A DNA stretch of 64,000 nucleotides from Ascidia mentula (lineage: Eukaryota > Chordata > Ascidiacea > Phlebobranchia > Ascidiidae). Where the stretch lies: assembly GCA_947561715.1 (NCBI GenBank), contig OX387201.1, positions 7,458,001-7,522,000 on the forward strand. Reading direction: 5' to 3'. Position numbers and translations under genes: made by a program. Under the pieces are notes generated by a model. It did not search any database. It saw only the letters and a list, made by a program, of their open reading frames with translations, and was not told the DNA's origin. Shown in pieces: positions 58,579 through 64,000 of the stretch (positions within the stretch are counted from its first letter, which is position 1; every line of letters begins with the position of its first letter).

Positions 58579-59904
58579 TATCATCATGGTTACATCACTA
58601 TATTGGTCAAGTCAGCAGCCATGCTGATAGAAACGTAACCTAAATTACATAACGTGGTATGCTTACACTTTAAATTTCTATTCACGCAAGGTGTAGGGGA
58701 GACCGGGGATACCTCGGACAAGGGGATACCTCGGACCAGGTATTGTACGTCACAATTAGGTGTTGTTAAGACACTTTTACAAAAGCTTTATGTCTCCATC
58801 AAACGTTAACAGGAACTTTGTAACAAAATCATGTCTGCTTAAAAAATTTTAATCGAAAAAGTCAATTTATCAGTGAAACTAAGTTTTTCAATTTGTATGT
58901 GTAAGGCTATATCAGTCACAGTTAATCAAAATTCTGTAATTTGAGGTTGATTGCATATACAAATATGTACTCTTGGATAGGCCAGTGATGATTTTGTGCA
59001 ACCTTTAAAAATACGGCCATATTTTAATAATTTCTATGTCGTCACGTGGTCGGGGATAATTCGGACATCATGGCAAGAAATCGCGAGAAGACAACACTTT
59101 TTGAGTTTTATGAAAAATTATCAGGTCGTAGAATAGAATAAACAAAGGCTTGATAAAATAATCGAATTTTGGCAGGAAGAAAAAGCCCCAAAATAAAAAA
59201 TCGTTTGTTAACCCGAAAATCTATGATATCCGTGCTGCTGTTAAAAGTACACGAGTTACCCAAAACATGAACGTGTGGAACGGTCAAAGCGATAAGTGGC
59301 CACGCCCCGATTCCTGAAAGCTTGAATGATATTTTATGCGCTAATGCCCCAATGCTGATATTGCGCCAAGTTTGATTTCAGCTATTTGTTAAATGAACAA
59401 AAAAATCGTCAGTTGCTGTCCGAGATATCCCCAGTCATGTCCGATGTTACCCCGGTACTGGGGTGACTTCGGACATTTGAGACCTGTTGAAAAAATTGGC
59501 TGAATGATCATTTTTAGTGAGCTAAAACGAACGAAAACCCGTTTGTTTTTTGAGCAATGCTTTACTAGTTACAACAAAATAAAATTTAAGAATGTGGTTT
59601 ATAATTTAAAAAAAATATGAGCAACTTTCCAAAAACCGTCCGAGCTATCCAGGGTCTCCCCTACAAAAAACTGATCGACAAAACATCGTCATATTTCGAA
59701 ATAATATTTTTAAAAATTTATTATTTTCTGTTATTGGAATCAATATAGTACTACATACCAAAACTTCAGTTTAAAACCTTATCCACGTTTCAAGTACTTA
59801 ACAACTCATTTTCGAGTTTCCCATCTCTTTGTGTGGTAGAAACTATGGCGGGAGCATAGAATACTGATTTAGTATTCTATAATGGAAACACGTGGAGGGG
59901 AAGC
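58579..59904 (+). repeat. Dispersed repeat, copy A (interrupted by a transposon)
   Basis: The two parts, 58579-58695 and 59664-59904, match 63667-64000 end to end with scattered substitutions. Copy A has an extra segment of about 28 bases near 59755-59785. Both copies keep a 9-bp hairpin, TAGAATACT-GATTT-AGTATTCTA. No coding potential is seen. It may itself be part of a larger element extending beyond the window. Confidence 0.8.
58696..59661. mobile_element. Non-autonomous DNA transposon inserted at TA (966 bp)
   Basis: It is flanked by TA on both sides (58694-58695 and 59662-59663). The ends are inverted: GGGGAGACC followed by a TCGGAC motif, against the same on the other strand, about 24 bases imperfect. 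Several further copies of the GGGGATA-TCGGACA type motif lie inside in both orientations (about 58718, 59050, 59420, 59445, 59465), like transposase-binding sites. There is no transposase ORF. The related repeat at 63.7 kb has the uninterrupted site with one TA (63782-63783), which proves insertion and TA duplication. TA targeting fits the Tc1/mariner group, but the family is not established. Confidence 0.85.
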
Positions 59905-61407
59905 GAAACATTTCAAAAAAACATTCTCACTTCTGTTAATGCAGTTTGGGGCTAACATCCACCCATTTTGTAATAATTTCTAGGAAGCAGCAATTGAAAA
60001 CAACTAACTAACATTATGATGCGCATTTAAGCGATTTTTTGAAATTTTTTTTTATATATGACCCGAAATCGTAACTTTCATATTCTCACAGATTTCTATG
60101 TTACATAGGCTTATATGGGGATCAAGTTTGGAAATAACTTTATGACCCGGTGTAAAAGTATCTTCCACAAAATGGAGACCATGAGCTTCTATAGAAGTAT
60201 ACTCGTAACAATGGGTTAGGCCATAGCATACTCTATATACTATGGTTAGACAACTTGTTTGACATGCGTCATTTCATAATACGCATATCGTATTCATGAC
60301 CGAATATAAATTATATTCATAACTTGATATCTTTGGAAAGTTTAGTTGGTGAAATATAACGCGTAAAACAACATACCCAGTTACCCGAGTCCGAGTTCAA
60401 TGTTTTTGTTAAATGGTGGAATTTTTAAACTAAGGATTCCTCTTGTCATTTTATTTCACGGCCAGCAGTGACCGACAACTTCACATTTACTTTTGCCAAA
60501 ACGTGCAATAAGTGTTATTTTTTAGCCAAGAACACACGTTCTTTTCTTTGCATTGTTTCTTGTTAAATTCTGACCAATTTTATAATCTAAACATCAAGGC
60601 AAAACCTATAGCAGTCATTTTTGACACAAGTTGTTTGACTATATTCAACTGTGATAGTAGACATCACAGCAAGAGGGTGGTATGGCCTCAACCATTTATC
60701 TATTTTATAGATTTGGAAGTACAAGTTTTTGGAAATAGTAACTGGTAACTTACTGTAAAAATTCATATAAAAATGGAAGCCACAAACAGCCCTAGGTGGC
60801 TGCTTGAACATTTATAAATCTTTTGTAATTCTGAATGCACCGTATGCAGATAAGTAGTGAGACTAACACAAAATCACACATAGAGTAAAAAAAACAACAT
60901 TCAACCTTAACAGCAGCACCCATTGTATTGTCACACATAATTTTACTCTTTCTAGAAAGGCATATCATGCCCAAGAAACTTTATTCAATAGGGTACAGGG
61001 ATGGGGCCCACCAAAATTTCCGGTGAGCTTGGCTACTGTTGGCAGGTCTGAAGTAACATGCATCTCCCAAATGGATTGAAAACCTAATTTATCCACCTGA
61101 TTTACAGGTCTGAAAATACATTTTATGAAACTTGACCTAATTAACCCGTGGACATTTTAAGTAAGAACTTAGAAGCTTTAAGACAGTTTGTGGAACAATT
61201 TTATTATATGAGAATAACATTTTAGCACCACAAGTTATTGTACCATGTGCGTTTACAGGTTTGTTTGCTATATGGTTGCAAGAGTTTACACTGTACAAAA
61301 ACAATGCACATTCAGTAAAATTGTTGAAATTTGGCTGGCATCAACTATTACCCAAGGCAAATATGTACAAAGCATACTTTTGAAAAAGTATCACTGCAAC
61401 CCATACA
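59905..61407. other. AT-rich intergenic DNA, probably including the profilin 3' UTR
   Basis: No gene recognised. A minus-strand AATAAA lies about 200 bases past the profilin stop (near 61199-61204) and another near 60978-60983. Short open frames here show nothing recognisable. Confidence 0.4.
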
Positions 61408-61851
61408 TTATAAACCCAAAGAACCTTTTATACCATCATACACTGGTTGAATTCTAACAATATCTTGAGGGACATCTTGACTGTTGTTGTGCACACAAGC
61501 AAACATACCACCATTTGGACCAGCAATAAGAAGTAGGTGATCTTTTTGATTGTCACAATTCAAACTTTTTGATTTGAACGCTATTGCAGAAGCATTGCTA
61601 TCAATGAAAATATTTCTTAACAGAGCGAACCTTTCACCCTTTGAATCTGATATTCCATTTGCCATACTTGATGCATCATCGTTAATTGCAGCTTTATACA
61701 TCAACCCCAAAGTTTCAGAGCTTATACCATAATCATTTGGGTAGGCACCCCACAATGAACATTTTCCATCAGCAAATCCAAATATTCCAAGTTTCTCTAT
61801 ATGGTACAGCGCAGCTTGCGTTTTCAAATAATCATTCCATTGATCAGTCAT
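61408..61851 (-). CDS. Profilin-like actin-monomer-binding protein, single exon, 147 aa
   Basis: A probable profilin: a small cytosolic protein that binds G-actin and proline-rich ligands and promotes nucleotide exchange. The start MTDQWNDYL matches the N-terminal profilin helix with its conserved Trp. FGFADGKCSLWGAYP corresponds to the second profilin motif (...W A...). ISSETLGLMYKA, then GERFALLRNIFIDSNASAIAFKSKSL, then DHLLLIAGPNGGMFACVHN follow in the family order. The length (147) is slightly above the usual 125-140. The ATG is at 61849-61851 and the TAA at 61408-61410. Most animal profilin genes have introns; this one has none within the coding region, so it could be a retrocopy that stayed open or a naturally intronless gene. 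Non-coding 5' exons may exist upstream. Confidence 0.78.
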   Translation of the reverse strand: MTDQWNDYLKTQAALYHIEKLGIFGFADGKCSLWGAYPNDYGISSETLGLMYKAAINDDASSMANGISDSKGERFALLRNIFIDSNASAIAFKSKSLNCDNQKDHLLLIAGPNGGMFACVHNNSQDVPQDIVRIQPVYDGIKGSLGL

Positions 61852-63340
61852 ATTGTTGGAATTATTGAATGCAACAAAAATGATGTTAAATTAATCTAAA
61901 GACAAGTCACAGTAATTAGGTAAGACATATTTTTAAATACCATAATAAACGTTAAACATGCTACGTATTATGGATAGCGTAATTTTATTCCAAACATAAC
62001 TAGGGAAGGGAGGTATTCCAAACATAACTAGGGAGACAATACGCAACGGGAGGTATGCTTTAAACTTAAGAAATTAAACATAATTAATGCAGTTATTTAA
62101 GCCAACAGCAACAAAATATTTAATCCGGCTGTTTCCTTAACATCTCAAAAATCTCACAACGAAGTACCACACACGACACACCCACCCTTCTTGCACCTTC
62201 GTGGCGGAAGTGTGGTAAGTAGTCTGGCTCATAGAAAACATATTATACCTTAATCTTTTTCTTAACCGGGGAGTAAGAGGTTACAATGTACAAATGATTG
62301 TTTTGGGATTAGCCCTACATACAGACGATGTCTTATACACATGGGCGGACCGGTCTACACCAATATTTGGCTGGTGGAAACATAACATGATTTGCCCCCT
62401 TTTCCAAAATTTGTTAATTTAACTCCCTCAAATATAGACAGATAATTGGTCAAAGTATGTTTTTGAAGGCATTAAGGGCGATTATTAGTATGTTTCGTAT
62501 TTACAAAATTACAATATAAATAACCTCGTGTCAAAACGCAGTTTATATAGGGAAATGGAATGTATTTGAATATGAACTGATGATGCATTTAGCAAAACAT
62601 GTTTTCAAATACGAAGTTTCCACCTGTGTCACGCACAACAAGTGGCTTTGCAAAAAGGTCGATTTCGGAACAAAAATATTAAATGTTGTTTCGTATTTGT
62701 TACTTGTCATGCCCGTTTCCGCGCCACACTGCTTGGGCTAACAATTCCTTTGTAACCCTTGAGACACAAACGAAACAAAAAAAATTCGAAAAATTAAGCA
62801 CAGCTGTTTTCTTCGCTTCATGATCAGTGCCAGCATCAAAGTCCAAGCCAAAGCATGGATTTGTGCGTTTTGTTGATACAGGGTTGTCGCTTATTGTTTC
62901 TATAAAGTGACTCAACCTTAAATAATATGCATACTATGGACGCTTTCTCCTGATAATGTACATTTGGTCCTTGATAAAGGAAAGCACAAAGAATACTACC
63001 TTTTACAAAAATCACAAAACAATTTAGACCAAATTTATTTTACTTGTACACACGAATAAACAATTACCGTAAATTTCACGCCATTCACAACAGGAAACGT
63101 CAACATAGTCGGCCACACAACAAACGAACAAATTTACACAAAAACAGTTGTCCAATTTGTATATCCTGACACAAGACAGAGCGGACAAACTTTTTCAAGC
63201 ATTACCAAGTATGTTTATTTTAGCTTAGGGGATATGCCCTTTTACATTCAAAGATCTGGTCAGTTGACAAAACCGCATTTCAAAAGTTTACAATAGAAGC
63301 AGAATCAATAAAACATAGATTTAAGATAACATCCGTATTG
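61852..63340. other. Intergenic DNA between profilin and the terminal exon
   Basis: AT-rich and without a recognised gene. A directly repeated phrase (ATTCCAAACATAACTAGGGA) occurs twice within about 40 bases near 61988-62032. A minus-strand open segment at about 62780-62915, preceded by a possible acceptor, could be an exon, but I cannot support it. A minus-strand AATAAA near 63033-63038 is a candidate poly(A) signal for the exon at 63341-63445. Confidence 0.35.
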
Positions 63341-63445
63341 TTACAGGTCCACGGAAACACCCTGGTCCAAGATTTCACCTACAGATCCATTGTTGGAGTT
63401 GCCAGACTTTTTGGCAGCAACCACTTGTTTAGTTTTATGTAGCAT
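63341..63445 (-). CDS. Candidate terminal coding exon of an unrecognised gene (partial, starts beyond the window)
   Basis: On the minus strand an acceptor (TTTATGTCCAG, AG at 63446-63447) is followed by 34 codons in phase 0 and a TAA (63341-63343). The peptide (..KTKQVVAAKKSGNSNNGSVG.., ending QGVSVDL) looks like a hydrophilic C-terminal tail rather than a chance translation. I do not recognise the family. Upstream exons would lie beyond the repeat at 63667-64000 and outside the window. Confidence 0.35.
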   Translation of the reverse strand: MLHKTKQVVAAKKSGNSNNGSVGEILDQGVSVDL

Positions 63446-63666
63446 CTGGACATAAAGAACAGTATTTGTTATCACAAATTCTGCATAAACAAAACTACAA
63501 TTCATTTTGACATGCATTTTGCTGCTTGTTCAGGCAAAGCATGGTAAGCAGTATAAATTTGCCAAAAAATGTGACATTTAATACTCGTATAAGACAAACA
63601 AAGGCCCATCTACACTCATTTCCTGGCAAGATTCTGATACTTACAATGCCAGGATTAAGAAACATA

Positions 63667-64000
63667 TATCATCATGACTACATCACTATATTTGTCAAGT
63701 CAGCAGCCATACTGATAGAAACGTAACCTAAATTACATAAGGTGGTATGCTTAAACTTGAAATTTCCATTCACACAATGTGTACAAAGAACTGATCGACA
63801 AAACATCGTCATATTTCGAAATTATATTTTTTTTTTTAAATTTTTTTATTTTCTGTAATTGGAATTAATATAGTACTATCCACGTTTCAAGTACTTACGG
63901 CTCATTTTCGAGTTTCCCATCTCTTTGTATGGTAGAAACTATGGCGGGAGCATAGAATACTGATTTAGTATTCTATAATGGAAGCACGTGGAGGGGAAGC
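63667..64000 (+). repeat. Dispersed repeat, copy B (uninterrupted, runs off the right edge)
   Basis: This matches copy A (58579-58695 plus 59664-59904) but lacks the 966-bp transposon and a segment of about 28 bases. It shows the original insertion site as a single TA at 63782-63783. The homology still holds at the last base, so the true end lies outside the window. Confidence 0.8.

Noticed and set aside
62700..62915. A minus-strand open segment upstream of profilin
   Set aside because: It has no ATG start in frame and only a weak acceptor, and the translation is not recognisable.

Overview
The window is animal nuclear DNA. It has multi-exon genes with GT-AG introns, mostly tens to a few hundred bases long, AATAAA signals, and extracellular-matrix and mucin genes. 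The compact gene spacing, the chordate-type laminin alpha chain and a possible trans-spliced gene pair suggest an ascidian tunicate of the Ciona type. That is an inference; no marker in the window proves it.

Layout, left to right. (1) 235-625, minus: the 5' part of an unrecognised basic protein that runs off the left edge. (2) 789-3119, minus: a complete 8-exon flavin-containing monooxygenase (430 aa), lying tail to head with gene 1 at very short spacing. (3) 3725-7684, plus: a complete 12-exon prolyl 4-hydroxylase alpha subunit (531 aa), divergent from the FMO. (4) 9642-15430, minus: an 11-exon mucin-like type I membrane protein (1576 aa). About 96 copies of a 36-bp/12-aa Thr-rich repeat are followed by Cys-rich/EGF and SEA-like modules, a membrane span and a class II PDZ C-terminus. 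A piece of its SEA exon is duplicated at 7.9-8.1 kb. (5) 16834-52437, minus: a laminin alpha chain of the alpha1/alpha2 class. I assembled 63 exons whose phases all agree (9,510 nt, 3,169 aa): LN, LE, L4a, LE, L4b, LE, coiled coil, LG1-LG5. Its first intron is about 11.8 kb, and introns 3 and 6 are also long. They hold two uncertain nested ORF candidates and a tRNA-like repeat. (6) 52.4-64 kb: AT-rich, repeat-rich DNA with an intronless profilin (61408-61851, minus) and what looks like the last exon of another minus-strand gene (63341-63445).

The most unusual material is in the right-hand repeat zone. At 57.07-57.71 kb there is a tandem repeat with a unit of about 450 bp. Its first copy contains a type I hammerhead ribozyme fold (57389-57448): three stems, the GAAA strand and a GUC cleavage triplet, but the core has A instead of the essential G5. 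The second copy has lost the ribozyme segment. This resembles animal retrozymes. At 58696-59661 a 966-bp transposon without coding capacity has inserted at TA, and a related repeat at 63.7 kb preserves the empty site. A near-perfect foldback element lies at 58393-58527.

Functionally, the prolyl hydroxylase (collagen maturation), the laminin (basement membrane) and the mucin (apical surface) are all secretory or matrix genes. I see no evidence that they are co-regulated.
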